From contig OZ240676.1 in assembly GCA_965198895.1 (NCBI GenBank), forward strand, positions 186,001 to 250,000: a stretch of 64,000 nt of DNA. The letters run 5' to 3'. The DNA comes from LMUY01 sp965198895 (GTDB lineage Bacteria; Pseudomonadota; Alphaproteobacteria; Acetobacterales; Acetobacteraceae). Under the pieces are notes generated by a model that searched no databases, was not told where the DNA came from, and was given only the letters and a program-made list of their open reading frames with translations. This document shows positions 16,736 to 26,500 of the stretch, piece by piece (position 1 is the stretch's first letter; the number at the start of each line of letters is the position of its first letter). The position numbers and the translations under genes are program-made.

Positions 16736-17710
16736 TCAGGCGGCGAGCGCCCGGCTGAACACGGCAGGGTCGACGTTACCGCCGCTGATGACGATGCCGA
16801 TTACCTTGCCGGGTGCCGCGTAGCGGCCGGACAGCAACGCCGCCAGTGCCACCGCGCCGCCGGGCTCCACCACAAGTTTGAGGTGCGTGAAGGCGAAGGC
16901 CATGGCGGCCAGCACGTCCGCGTCGGAAACGGCGACGGCGCCGGCGAGGTGGGCCTTGTTGACCGCGAAGGTCAGTTCGCCGGGAGTAGGCGCCAGCAGC
17001 GCGTCGCACAGCATCGAACCTCCGGGCGCGTTTGCCACGCGGTGCCCCTCGGCCAGCGAGCGGCCGGTGTCGTCCCAGCCCTCGGGCTCGACGGCGATCA
17101 CCTTGGTGGCCGGGGAGGCGCCGGACATCGCCAGCGCGCAACCGCCGATCAACCCGCCGCCGCCGGTGCAGACCAGCAGCGCGTCCAGGCTGAGCTCGGC
17201 GGCCTTGGCGTCGGCGGCCAGTTCCAATCCCAGCGTGCCCTGTCCGGCGATCACGTCGGGATGGTCGAACGGCGGCACCAGCGACGCACCGGTGCGCTCG
17301 GCGTAAGCCTTCGACAGCGCCTCGCGGTTGTCGCGCACACGGTCATAATGGATGATCTCGGCGCCCCAGCGCTTGGTGCTCTCCACCTTCACGGCGGGAG
17401 CGTCGGCGGGCATGAACACGGTTGCGCGCGCGCCCACGCTGGCGGCGGCGCAGGCGACGGCCTGGCCGTGATTGCCGGACGAGTGCGTGACCAGCCCGGC
17501 CTGGCGCTGCGGTTCGGTGAGCTTCAGCGTGGCGTTGGTGGCGCCGCGCAGCTTGAACGACCCGGTGCGCTGCAGGGGTTCTGGCTTTATCAGCACGGTG
17601 GCGCCGGTGCGCTGGTCCAGCAGGGCGTTGCGCAGCATGGGGGTGCGCACGACGTGGCCGGCGATGCGGTCACGCGCGGCGAGCACGTCCTCGTAAGTGG
17701 GCAGGTCCAT
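16736..17710 (-). CDS. Threonine/serine dehydratase-like PLP enzyme
   Basis: 324 residues of fold type II PLP enzyme. The PLP lysine is in QRTGSFKLRGATNA, the substrate loop in THSSGNHGQAVACAA, and the phosphate-binding loop in VCTGGGGLIGG. It lacks the C-terminal ACT regulatory domain of biosynthetic IlvA, so it is a catabolic threonine dehydratase, serine racemase or hydroxyaspartate dehydratase type. The gene lies 12 nt from the glycosyltransferase stop upstream, but the functions look unrelated. Confidence 0.85.
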   Translation of the reverse strand: MDLPTYEDVLAARDRIAGHVVRTPMLRNALLDQRTGATVLIKPEPLQRTGSFKLRGATNATLKLTEPQRQAGLVTHSSGNHGQAVACAAASVGARATVFMPADAPAVKVESTKRWGAEIIHYDRVRDNREALSKAYAERTGASLVPPFDHPDVIAGQGTLGLELAADAKAAELSLDALLVCTGGGGLIGGCALAMSGASPATKVIAVEPEGWDDTGRSLAEGHRVANAPGGSMLCDALLAPTPGELTFAVNKAHLAGAVAVSDADVLAAMAFAFTHLKLVVEPGGAVALAALLSGRYAAPGKVIGIVISGGNVDPAVFSRALAA

Positions 17711-17722
17711 GGGTCGGGCTCC

Positions 17723-19123
17723 TCATCGGCTGGGTAGTTGCACCATGTCCTCCCGCGCGGTGACGCGGAAGAGGTCGTAGCGTTCGGCAACGATCCCGTC
17801 CCGGCTGCGGGTGGCGGTGCGGACCGGGGTGATGGTTGTCCAGGGCGCCGGGTCGGGCGGGCCGGCGCGGCGCTCGCTGCGCACCAGAATGCCAGATTTC
17901 AGCGCGACGGGCGCCAGCGGCCGGGAGAACAGGGTCCAGCGGGGCTCCGTGCCGAGGATCGGGCCGGGCAGGTCGTGGGCAAGGATCGAGGCCACGCCGT
18001 AATTGTCGGCGGCAATGAAGGCGGGGTGGCTGGCGTCCACTTGGCGGGCGAGATCGCCCCAGCCGGCGAGGCGGATCAGGGTCGGATCCATGGCACGGGG
18101 AAGCGGCAGGATGGCAGTGGCGGCCTGCAGGTAGACGATGGCGGCCACTACGAAACCGAGGGCCGCGGCAGGGCGCCAGAAGCGGGGCACGTAGATCGCG
18201 GCGGCGATGCAGGCAGCGGGGAACAGAATGGCGGGCCAGTTCGCCTGCACCCGGTCGCCGATCGCGTGCTGCAGGAACACGAGAATGCCCGGCAGGGTCA
18301 GCGCGGCGAGCAGCGCGGGGGCCGGTCCGTGCCGCCACCGTCGCGCCGCCGCCCAGATGCCCCCGGCGCACAAAAGCGCGATGATGGGTGTGCCGAGACC
18401 CAATTGGCTGCCCAGCAACTCGCCGATGTGGCGCAACGCGTCGGCCGGGCGCCAGTCGCCGGTGCGGCCACCCTGCTTGGCGAAGCTGGCCCAGCCATGC
18501 CCGGCGTTCCACCACAGCACGGGGGCGAAGCACAGGCCGGCCAGCAAGCCGCCGGCCCACGGCCAGATCGTGCGCAGCCAGCGCCGTCCCTCCGGCACCG
18601 CCACGAGCCAGAGAGCGATCCCCAGGCCGAGCAGTGCCGCGGTATATTTGCTGTCCAGCGCCGCGCCTGCGAGCACGCCCACCGCCAGCCACCAGGCGGG
18701 CCGGCCGGTTGCCAGCAGCCGGGCGAGGGCCCACAGCGTCGCGGTCCAGAAGAACAGCAGCGGCGTGTCCGGCGTCATGGTCACGGCGCCTGCCGCCATC
18801 AGCAGGGTGGCGTTCAGCAGCACCGCCGCCACCACGCCGGGTTTGCGGGCGGGGAACAGGTCGTTGGCCGCCCGGACGAGCAACACGGAGCCGAGTGCCG
18901 CCGACAAGGGGCCGAGCAGGCGGATGCCGAACGCCCCCTGGCCGGCCAGGGCCGTGCCCGCGCGGATCCACAGCGCCACCATGGGCGGGTGATCGAGGTA
19001 GCCCGGCTGCAAGGCGCGGGACCACACCCAGTAATACGCCTCGTCCGGCGACAACGGGGCTGCGGCCGCGACCAGCAAGCGCACCGCCGTCAGCAGCAAC
19101 AGGAGAATTAGCGGGCGCGCCAT
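17723..19123 (-). CDS. Glycosyltransferase family 39-like (ArnT/PMT type) membrane protein
   Basis: 466 residues, polytopic. The family mark is the early acidic motif after the first helix, PLSPDEAYYWVWSR, followed by YLDHPPMVALW. Many hydrophobic helices follow (LLVRAANDLFPARK, TPDTPLLFFWTATLWALARL). Such enzymes use a polyprenyl-phosphate sugar to modify lipid or protein on the periplasmic face. The start at 19123 overlaps the upstream GT2-GtrA gene by 16 nt. That gene likely makes the polyprenyl-phosphate sugar donor, so the two form a donor-synthesis/transfer pair. The real acceptor is unknown. Confidence 0.85.
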   Translation of the reverse strand: MARPLILLLLLTAVRLLVAAAAPLSPDEAYYWVWSRALQPGYLDHPPMVALWIRAGTALAGQGAFGIRLLGPLSAALGSVLLVRAANDLFPARKPGVVAAVLLNATLLMAAGAVTMTPDTPLLFFWTATLWALARLLATGRPAWWLAVGVLAGAALDSKYTAALLGLGIALWLVAVPEGRRWLRTIWPWAGGLLAGLCFAPVLWWNAGHGWASFAKQGGRTGDWRPADALRHIGELLGSQLGLGTPIIALLCAGGIWAAARRWRHGPAPALLAALTLPGILVFLQHAIGDRVQANWPAILFPAACIAAAIYVPRFWRPAAALGFVVAAIVYLQAATAILPLPRAMDPTLIRLAGWGDLARQVDASHPAFIAADNYGVASILAHDLPGPILGTEPRWTLFSRPLAPVALKSGILVRSERRAGPPDPAPWTTITPVRTATRSRDGIVAERYDLFRVTAREDMVQLPSR

Positions 19124-20190
19124 ACCAGGGTCGCCGATACGGCGTAGTTCCACACCAGCCCGATTGCCGCCCCAGCCAGCCCGGAGGCGGTCCAGCCGGT
19201 GTGGCCGGAGTATAGCACGCGGGCGATGCCGATATTGGCGTAGGCGCCAAGCCCGCACACCACCAGGAATAACAGCAAACCTCGCCACAGGGCCCGCCCG
19301 CGCAGCTTGGAATCGCGGTAGGTGATGACGTTGTTCAGTTGAAAGTTGGCGATCGTGGCGACCACCGTGGCGGCGATCTGCGCCACCTCGAATGTGGCGC
19401 CGAACCTGCGCGCCGCCGTCAGCACCGTCAGATGCACCGCCACGCCCACTGCACCCACCAACGCGAACGAGACGAAGCGCAGCGGCAGCATGCCCCGCGT
19501 CGCCTTGTCCAGCAGCAGGGCGGCGAATTGCACCAGCACCAGCACGTCGAGCTTGCTGTGGCCGGCGGTGCGGGGGTGGAACTGGCAGGGGATTTCCGCG
19601 ATGCGCAGCTTGGTCCGCGAGGAGAGCAGCAGGTCCAGCAGGATCTTGAAGCCCTGCGCCGTCAAATCGGGGGCCAGCCGCTCGAACAGCGGACGCGGCA
19701 GGAGGAAGTAGCCGCTCATCGGATCGTTCAGCGCCACCGGAAGCACCCGCTGGGCCATCCGTGTTCCTGCGGCCGAGATGCGGTGGCGCCACGCATTGGC
19801 CAGCCCGGCCGAGTCGCCGCCGGGCACGTGGCGGCTGCCGACGGCCACGTCCGCCCCGGCGCGCACGGCGGCCAGCAGGTCGGGCAGCCGCGTCTCGTCG
19901 TGCTGCAGGTCGCCGTCGATCACCGCGAGATAGGGGGCGGAGGAGGATAGCGCGCCCTCCACCACGGCGGACGACAGGCCGCGGCGGCCGATGCGGCGGA
20001 TACAGCGCACGCGCGGGTCGGCGGCGGCCACGGCGCGCACTTCGGCACCGGTGCCGTCCGGACTGTCATCGTCCACGAACACGGCTTCCCACGCGACATC
20101 GCGCAACGCCGCGTCCAGCCGAGCCACCAACGGACGGACATTCGCCCGCTCGTTGAAGCAGGGCACGATCACGGACAACTCGGGGGGCAT
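19108..20190 (-). CDS. Polyprenyl-phosphate glycosyltransferase (GT2) fused to GtrA domain
   Basis: 360 residues. The N-terminal half is a GT-A fold family 2 transferase of the dolichyl-phosphate mannose synthase type (SVIVPCFNERANVRPLV, VDDDSPDGTG, DxD-like AVIDGDLQHDE, PMSGYFLLPR). The C-terminal third is a GtrA-like four-helix membrane domain (FVSFALVGAVGVAVHLTVL onward). It should make a polyprenyl-phosphate-linked sugar and help flip it. It overlaps the GT39-like gene and diverges from the transketolase-TRAP fusion gene with only 43 bp between starts. Confidence 0.88.
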   Translation of the reverse strand: MPPELSVIVPCFNERANVRPLVARLDAALRDVAWEAVFVDDDSPDGTGAEVRAVAAADPRVRCIRRIGRRGLSSAVVEGALSSSAPYLAVIDGDLQHDETRLPDLLAAVRAGADVAVGSRHVPGGDSAGLANAWRHRISAAGTRMAQRVLPVALNDPMSGYFLLPRPLFERLAPDLTAQGFKILLDLLLSSRTKLRIAEIPCQFHPRTAGHSKLDVLVLVQFAALLLDKATRGMLPLRFVSFALVGAVGVAVHLTVLTAARRFGATFEVAQIAATVVATIANFQLNNVITYRDSKLRGRALWRGLLLFLVVCGLGAYANIGIARVLYSGHTGWTASGLAGAAIGLVWNYAVSATLVWRAR

Positions 20191-20233
20191 GGGCGCTTGG
20201 TCCGCCGCGACGGGGCTGGCGTCAAGCTGTCGG

Positions 20234-23200
20234 ATGGAACGGCCTGAGGTTGCCCCCGCCCGCGCCGCCGCCTACACCGCAAAGATGCAGGAGAGCGCAT
20301 GGCTGGCTGACTCGGTCGGCACCACCCCTCCCCCCGTGGACGCCGCCGCCGAGCGGGCCATGGCCGACGCGCTGCGTGCGGTCGCCCTCCGCATGGCGCC
20401 GGATGGGCGGCTGGCGACCGGCATGGCCGATGCCGCGACGGTGCTATGGTCCGAATTCCACCGTTTCGACGCCGCCGACCCGCACTGGCCCGACCGCGAC
20501 CGCTTCGTGCTCTCCCCGGGCTACGGCGCGCCCCTGCTGTATGCCTTGCTGCACCTGACCGGCCACGCCGGCATGGACGCGGCCGCCCTGCAGGGCCACC
20601 GCCGGCTCGGTAGCCCCGCCGCCGGCCATCCGGACCACGCCGCCCACCCGGCGGTCGAGGCCACTACCGGGCCGCTCGGCCAGGGGCTGGGGATGGCCGT
20701 GGGCATGGCGCTGGCCGAGCGATTGATGGCGGCTCGCTTCGGCAAAAGCCTGGTGGACCACCGCACCTGGGTGCTGGCCACGCTCGGCGACCTGATGGAA
20801 GGCGTCAGCCACGAGGCCGCAAGCCTGGCCGGGCATCTGCGGCTGGAGAAGCTGCTGGTCATCCTGGAGGACGATACCGGCACCGAGGAGTGCCGCAGCT
20901 TCCTGGCCGGCCCGGACGATGCGCTGCGGCGTTTCGCGGCACTGGGCTGGGCCACCCGCAGCGTGGACGCGCACGACCCAGCGGCGATTTCCTCCGCCCT
21001 GTCGCTGGCCGCGCGATCCCGTAAACCGACTCTGCTAGCCTGCCGCACTTCGATCGGCCGCAGCTGGACCCCGTCCCGCACCGATCCGGACGCGCTGAGC
21101 GCATGGCAAGACGCCGGCCATCGCGGCAGCGGCGCACGGCGGGGCTGGCTGAAGCGGCTGGCACACCATCCGCTGCGGGCCGAGTTCGAGCGGGTGATCG
21201 CGTGCCGGTTGCCCGATGGCTGGGGCGACAACCTGGCCGCGTTCAAAGCCGGGTTGGCCGGCAACCAGCAGCCGGCCAGCACCCGCGACTCCGCCGAGCA
21301 GTTGCTGGAGGCGATGGCCCCGGGCTTCCCCGAACTGGTCGGCGGGCAGACCGAATTGGGCCCGGGCCGTGGGCCGCCGGTGACGCCGGGCAGCTTCTCG
21401 GGCCGCCAGGTGCATTACGGCCCCCGCGAACATGGCATGGCGGCATGCCTGAACGGGCTCGCTTTGCACGGCGGCGTGCTGCCCTATGCCGTCGCCCCGC
21501 TGGCCACAACCGATGGGATGCGCCCGGCGCTGCGGCTGTCGGCCATGATGGGGCTGCGGGCGATCCACGTCGCGACCCACGACAGCATCGGCCTGGGTGC
21601 GGACGGCGCCGCCTACCAGCCGGTGGAGCAGTTGGCCGGGCTGCGGGCGATTCCGGGCCTGCTGGTGCTGCGCCCTGCCGATGCGATCGAGGCAGCGGAG
21701 TGCTGCGAACTGGCGGTGCGCCGCACCGACGGCCCGAGCCTGCTGGTATTGTCGGAGCAACCCCTCCCTGCCCTGCGCAGCGATGTCGGCGAGAACCGCT
21801 GCGCTCGCGGGGCCTACGTGCTGGCGGAGGCGAACGGGCCGCGCGCGGCGACGCTGATCGCCAGCGGGAGCGAAGTGTCGTTGGCGATGGCCGCGCGCGA
21901 CCGGCTGGCGGCGGAGGGCATTGCCGTGGCCGTGGTGTCGATGCCGGCCTGGGCCTTGTTCGCACGCGCCGACCCGGCGGCCCGTGCCGCAATCCTTGGT
22001 GGCGCGCCGCGTTTTGGGATCGAAGCGGCCTGCGGGTTCGGCTGGGAGCGGTGGCTGGGCGAGGACGGCGTGTTCCTCGGCCTGTCCAGCTTCGGCGCGT
22101 CGGGCGACGCGGGTGACCTGTTCCGGCATTTCGGGCTGACGCCGGAGGCGGTGGCCGCTGCGGTGAAACGTCGGCTGGGCACCCTTGCTTCCCCCTCTCC
22201 CGCTAGCGGGAGAGGTAGAAGACCACCCTTGTCGCTAGGCCTCGGCGTCCTCGCGGCCGTGTTCTTGGGGACGGCGCTGCTTGGGTCGCCTATCGGCCTT
22301 GCCATGCTGTCCGGCGGGTTCGCCTACCTGATCACCACGCATCAAGACGTCGGCCTGGTCGTCGATCAGACGATGAACGGGCTGTACAACTCGTACCTGC
22401 TCATCGCGGTACCGCTGTTCATCTTCGTGGCCAACCTCATGAACGCCAGCGGGGTCACGCCGCGGCTGCTGGCGTTCGGGCTGGCTCTGGTCGGGCGGTA
22501 TCCCGGCGGCCTCGCCCAGCTGAATGTGGTCGCCAACCTGGTGTTCTCCGGCATGAGCGGCAGCGCCGTCGCCGATGCCGCCGGACCGGGGCTGATCGTC
22601 GCGCGCATGATGACGCAGGGCGAACGCTACCCCGCCGGGTTCGCCGCTGCGACCTCGGTGGCGGCGGCGACGATCGGGCCGCTGGTGCCGCCCTCCATCC
22701 CGATGATCTTCTACGCGCTGATCGCCAACACGTCGGTCGGGGCCATGTTCCTGGCCGGGCTGCTACCGGCGGTGCTGATGGCGGGGGCGCTGATGGTGGC
22801 CATCGCGCTGATCGCCCGCCGTCGCGGCTTCCCGCGCGAACCGGCCACCCCGCTCGGCGCCATCCCGCGCCTGGTGTGGCGCGCATTGCCGCCGCTGCTG
22901 CTGCCGGCGCTGCTGCTTGGCATCATCTACTCGGGCATCGCCACGCCCACCGAGGCGGCAGCGGTCGCGGCGGCGTATGCCCTGGTGCTGGCCTTCGCCG
23001 TCTATCGCACGCTCACGGTGCGCTCGCTGCTGGCGGTGATGGCGGACACCGTGCGCACCACGGCCACCATCGGCCTGATCATGTCCGGCGCCTTCGTGTT
23101 CAACTACGCCGTCGCCAACGAAGGCGTGCCCGACGCGCTGCAGGCGGCCCTGCTGGGGATGCATCTGTCGGCGACCGGCTTCCTGCTGTGCACCAACCTG

Positions 23201-23527
23201 CTGATGTTGCTGCTGGCCGTGGTGATCGACGAGGTGACGATCCTGCTTGTCGTCGTGCCCCTGCTGGTGCCGGTGGCGCAGGGCCTGGGGATCGACCCGG
23301 TGCAATTCGGCGTGGTCGTCGTGGTGAACATGATGATCGGCCTCGCGCTGCCACCGCACGGGCTGATCATCTTCGTCGTGCATGGGCTGACCGGCACGCC
23401 CGTTTCGGAGATCTTCCGCGAGGTGCCGGTGTTCATCGCCGCCATGATCGCGGTGCTGCTGCTGGTGACCTACGTGCCGGACCTGGCACTCGCCTTGCCG
23501 CACGCGGCGGGGTACGCGACGAAGTAA
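20234..23527 (+). CDS. Degenerate transketolase fused in frame to a TRAP DctM permease
   Basis: 1,097 residues in one uninterrupted frame. Residues 1 to about 655 follow transketolase end to end (ADPHWPDRDRFVLSPGYG, TTGPLGQGLGMAVGMALAE, VHYGPREHGMAACLNG, THDSIGLGADGAAYQP). Key residues are gone: the SGHPG histidine is deleted, Tyr97 and Tyr461 replace histidines, Leu184 replaces the Asp of GDG, and Thr215 replaces the metal-binding Asn. A palindromic repeat at 22191-22215 encodes the linker. Residues about 666-1097 are a full DctM permease with about a dozen helices (NVVANLVFSGMSGSAVADAA; IGPLVPPSIPMIFYAL). No dctP or dctQ gene is adjacent. The ATG at 20234 is a tentative start; 20285 is the alternative. 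Confidence 0.85.
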   Translation: MERPEVAPARAAAYTAKMQESAWLADSVGTTPPPVDAAAERAMADALRAVALRMAPDGRLATGMADAATVLWSEFHRFDAADPHWPDRDRFVLSPGYGAPLLYALLHLTGHAGMDAAALQGHRRLGSPAAGHPDHAAHPAVEATTGPLGQGLGMAVGMALAERLMAARFGKSLVDHRTWVLATLGDLMEGVSHEAASLAGHLRLEKLLVILEDDTGTEECRSFLAGPDDALRRFAALGWATRSVDAHDPAAISSALSLAARSRKPTLLACRTSIGRSWTPSRTDPDALSAWQDAGHRGSGARRGWLKRLAHHPLRAEFERVIACRLPDGWGDNLAAFKAGLAGNQQPASTRDSAEQLLEAMAPGFPELVGGQTELGPGRGPPVTPGSFSGRQVHYGPREHGMAACLNGLALHGGVLPYAVAPLATTDGMRPALRLSAMMGLRAIHVATHDSIGLGADGAAYQPVEQLAGLRAIPGLLVLRPADAIEAAECCELAVRRTDGPSLLVLSEQPLPALRSDVGENRCARGAYVLAEANGPRAATLIASGSEVSLAMAARDRLAAEGIAVAVVSMPAWALFARADPAARAAILGGAPRFGIEAACGFGWERWLGEDGVFLGLSSFGASGDAGDLFRHFGLTPEAVAAAVKRRLGTLASPSPASGRGRRPPLSLGLGVLAAVFLGTALLGSPIGLAMLSGGFAYLITTHQDVGLVVDQTMNGLYNSYLLIAVPLFIFVANLMNASGVTPRLLAFGLALVGRYPGGLAQLNVVANLVFSGMSGSAVADAAGPGLIVARMMTQGERYPAGFAAATSVAAATIGPLVPPSIPMIFYALIANTSVGAMFLAGLLPAVLMAGALMVAIALIARRRGFPREPATPLGAIPRLVWRALPPLLLPALLLGIIYSGIATPTEAAAVAAAYALVLAFAVYRTLTVRSLLAVMADTVRTTATIGLIMSGAFVFNYAVANEGVPDALQAALLGMHLSATGFLLCTNLLMLLLAVVIDEVTILLVVVPLLVPVAQGLGIDPVQFGVVVVVNMMIGLALPPHGLIIFVVHGLTGTPVSEIFREVPVFIAAMIAVLLLVTYVPDLALALPHAAGYATK
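22191..22215. repeat. REP-type palindrome encoding the fusion linker
   Basis: The sequence ccctctcccgctagcgggag with flanks is a REP core. It sits between the transketolase-like and DctM halves and is translated in frame as part of SPSPASGRGRR. The normal stop of an ancestral first gene is missing. Confidence 0.85.
22229..23527 (+). other. TRAP transporter large permease (DctM) region of the fusion, possible internal start
   Basis: This is the complete DctM part of the fusion. An in-frame TTG at 22229 lies 13 nt after a GGGAGAGG that belongs to the REP element, so separate translation of a roughly 432-residue permease cannot be excluded. DctM forms the transport channel of TRAP importers and normally needs a DctP receptor and a DctQ small subunit; neither is in the window. 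Confidence 0.55.
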
Positions 23528-23579
23528 TCCAGCCAGGATCATTGCGCGCCGGGTGAATACGAGTGTAGGCGAAGGGACA

Positions 23580-26500
23580 ATGACCTTCGTCGCCCCCACA
23601 GCGAGCTACCAGGACAGCCTCGCATCCATCCAGGCGGCGCTGGCAGCGGCCGAGGCACGGGTGGCGGGCAGCACCCAACGTCTGTTGGACGCGCTGCAGG
23701 CCGCCGGCCTAGCGCGCGACGACATCGGGCGCATGGCGGAGGAGTCGGTCTGGCTACGCAGCCTGATTGCGGAGGCGAAGGAGACCGCGGCGAAAAGCCG
23801 CGCGGAGGCGGCCTGGCTGCGCGATCAGATGGAGGCCACGCGGACGGCCGAGGCGGAGCAGGCGGCGAGGCTGCTGGCCCGGGTGGAGGAAATCGGCTGG
23901 CTACGCGGCTGCCTGGCCGACGCCGAGGCACGGATATCGGAGGAGGTCCGCAAGCGCGCCGAGGCGGAAGCGCGGGCGCATGGCCACGCCATGGAGGTGG
24001 CTTTGCTGCGGGCGAGCCCATCGTGGCAGATCACCGCTCCGCTCCGGCGCTGGCAGGGAACGAAGGTCACGCCGCTGCCCATAACGGAACCGGACGTAAC
24101 GGTGCCGTCGGACGTCCCGCCTGTGACCATACCACCTCTTCTCCCTCTCCCGCTTGCGGGAGAGGGCAGGGGTGAGCGCCGCTTGGCCAGCGCTCAACCC
24201 GCCGCCGCGGATGGTGGCAAGACTGCGGACATCCGCCCTTCGAACCCACCGGTGCCATCCGACCTGCGTCCCCCGGCGGCAGAGAGCGAAGCGCTGCCTT
24301 TGCGGCACCAGAGATTGGTGGGGACGGTGCACCAGTTCCACGCCGGGTCGGCGGTGGGGGACGCGATCACGAATGCGATGCTGCTGATCCGCGCGCAGCT
24401 ACGGGCGGCGGGGTTCCGCAGCGACATCTATGTGGCGCATCGCGGGCCGGGGCTCGGCCGCGACATCCGCCTGTTGGACAGCATCCCCGAGCACGACGGC
24501 TACGTCCTGCTGCTGCATCACTCGATGGGTTTCCCGGGCTTCGACCGGGTGGTCGCGCTGGCGGCCGCCAAGATACTGATCTACCACAACATCACGCCGC
24601 CCAAATTCCTGGCCGGTATCCCCCGCATCCAACGCCTTGCCGAGATCGGGCGCACCCAGCTGGCGGCGTTGCCGGGCCAGGTGGCGTTTGCCCTTGCCGA
24701 TAGCGACTATAACGCGACCGAGCTCCATCGGCTGGGCTTTGCCGCCATCCGCACCTGCCCGCTGCTGTTCGACGTCGCCGCCCTGGCCCGCTCAGGCGCG
24801 GAAATGCGGCCCGAGGATGGCGTGTTCACCGTGCTGTTCGTCGGCCGGGTCACGCCGTCCAAGGCGCAGGACGCGCTGGTGGACGCCTTCGCCGTGTTCC
24901 GCCAACGCTTCGGCCAGCCCTGCCGCCTGGTCCTCGCCGGAGCCCTGGACGCCGACGAGCACGCCTTCATCACCATGATCCGCGAGCGCATCGCGGTCGC
25001 CGGGCTGGACGGCCACGTGCAGCTGACCGGCCTGGTCTCCGGCCGGGAGTTGCACGACTGGTATCGGCAGGCCGATCTGTATGTGTCGCTCAGCCATCAC
25101 GAGGGGTTCGGCGTTCCCCTGGTGGAGGCTATGGCGCAGGGTATCCCCGTGGTCGCCTGGCCCACCGGGGCGGTGCCGTTCACCCTCGGCGGCGCGGGCC
25201 GGCTGCTCACCGCGCGCAACCCGGCCGCCGTGGCCGAGGCCATGCTGGACGCGATGGCGAACCGCCAGTCTTATAGCGCCCTCGGTACTAGCTCGATCGC
25301 GCGCTGGGCTTTGGATCGGCAGATGCCAGTGCTGCTGCAGGCGCTCGCGACCGCGGGGGCGGTGCCGCCCCGCGCGTACGGCCAGCAGGACGTGCTGGCC
25401 GCGAACCTGCAGGTGACGATCTGCGGCCACATGGCGAAAAGCTACAGCCTGGCCACCGTCAATCGCGGCCTGGCCCGCACGCTCGAGGCGCAGCGGCCCG
25501 GCAGCGTCTGCATCGTCCCCATCGAGGGCACCCTGATGACCAATCTGCGCGAGGTGCCCAGCGCCGACCGGCCGCTGATCGCCAGCCTCGCCCGGCGCGG
25601 CGAGTCGGAGACCGGGCCGGTGCTGGTGCTGAGCGGCCATTACCCGCTCCACGTCCCGGCCGAGCGCGGCGACCTGGTGGCGGCGCTGGTGTTCTGGGAG
25701 GAGTCGCTGCTCCCGGAGGCCATGGTGGCAACGCTGAACGCCGACTTCGAGGCCGTGTTCGCGCCGTCGCGCACGGTCGCGAAGGCGCTGGTCGATTCGG
25801 GCGTGTCGGTCCCGGTGGTCAATGTAGGCCAGGCGCCGGACCTCTCCGCGTTCGCAGCGCTCGACCCGGACCGCGAGCGGACGAGGCCGTTCATCTTCCT
25901 GCACGTCTCCTCCGCCTTTCTGCGCAAGGGGTTGGACGTGCTGCTTGCCGCCTGGGCGCGCAGCTTCACAGCTGGTGACGGGGTGCGGCTTGTGATCAAG
26001 ACCTTCCCCAACCCGCATAACGACGCGGCGGCGCAGATCGCCAGGCTTTGCAACGAGCACCCCGGCCTTGCGCCGATCGAACTGGTCGACGAGGACCTGC
26101 CGCCTGACGCGCTGCTGGCGCTGTATCGCGACGCCGACGCCATGGTGCTGCCAACGCGAGGCGAGGGCTTCAACCTGCCGGCCGCCGAGGCGATGGCGGC
26201 CGGCCTGCCCGTGATCGTGACGGCGCATGGCGGCCACATGGATTTCTGCACGCCGGACACCACGCGGCTGCTACGGCGGCGCTTCGCCTTCTCGAACAGC
26301 CACGTGGCGCCGCCGCAATCGCTCTGGGCGGAACCCGACGCCGACGACCTGGTGGCCGCCCTGCGGGAGGCGGCATCCGGCGCGCTGGCCGGGCTCGCGG
26401 CCCCGGCCCGGCGCGCCATCGCCGCACACACCGACCCGGTGGCGTTCACCGCCCGGCTGTCCGGCGCAGCGGCGCGACTGCTGCTGGAACCCCCGCGATC

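Noticed and set aside
19991..20233. N-terminal extension of the transketolase-TRAP fusion frame
   Set aside because: It overlaps the coding sequence of the divergent GT2-GtrA gene and encodes no family sequence.
22191..22230. Transketolase-DctM junction as a frameshift artefact
   Set aside because: The frame is open on both sides and the junction is a recognisable repeat element that also enters other genes, so a real fusion is the simpler reading; reads are still needed to confirm.
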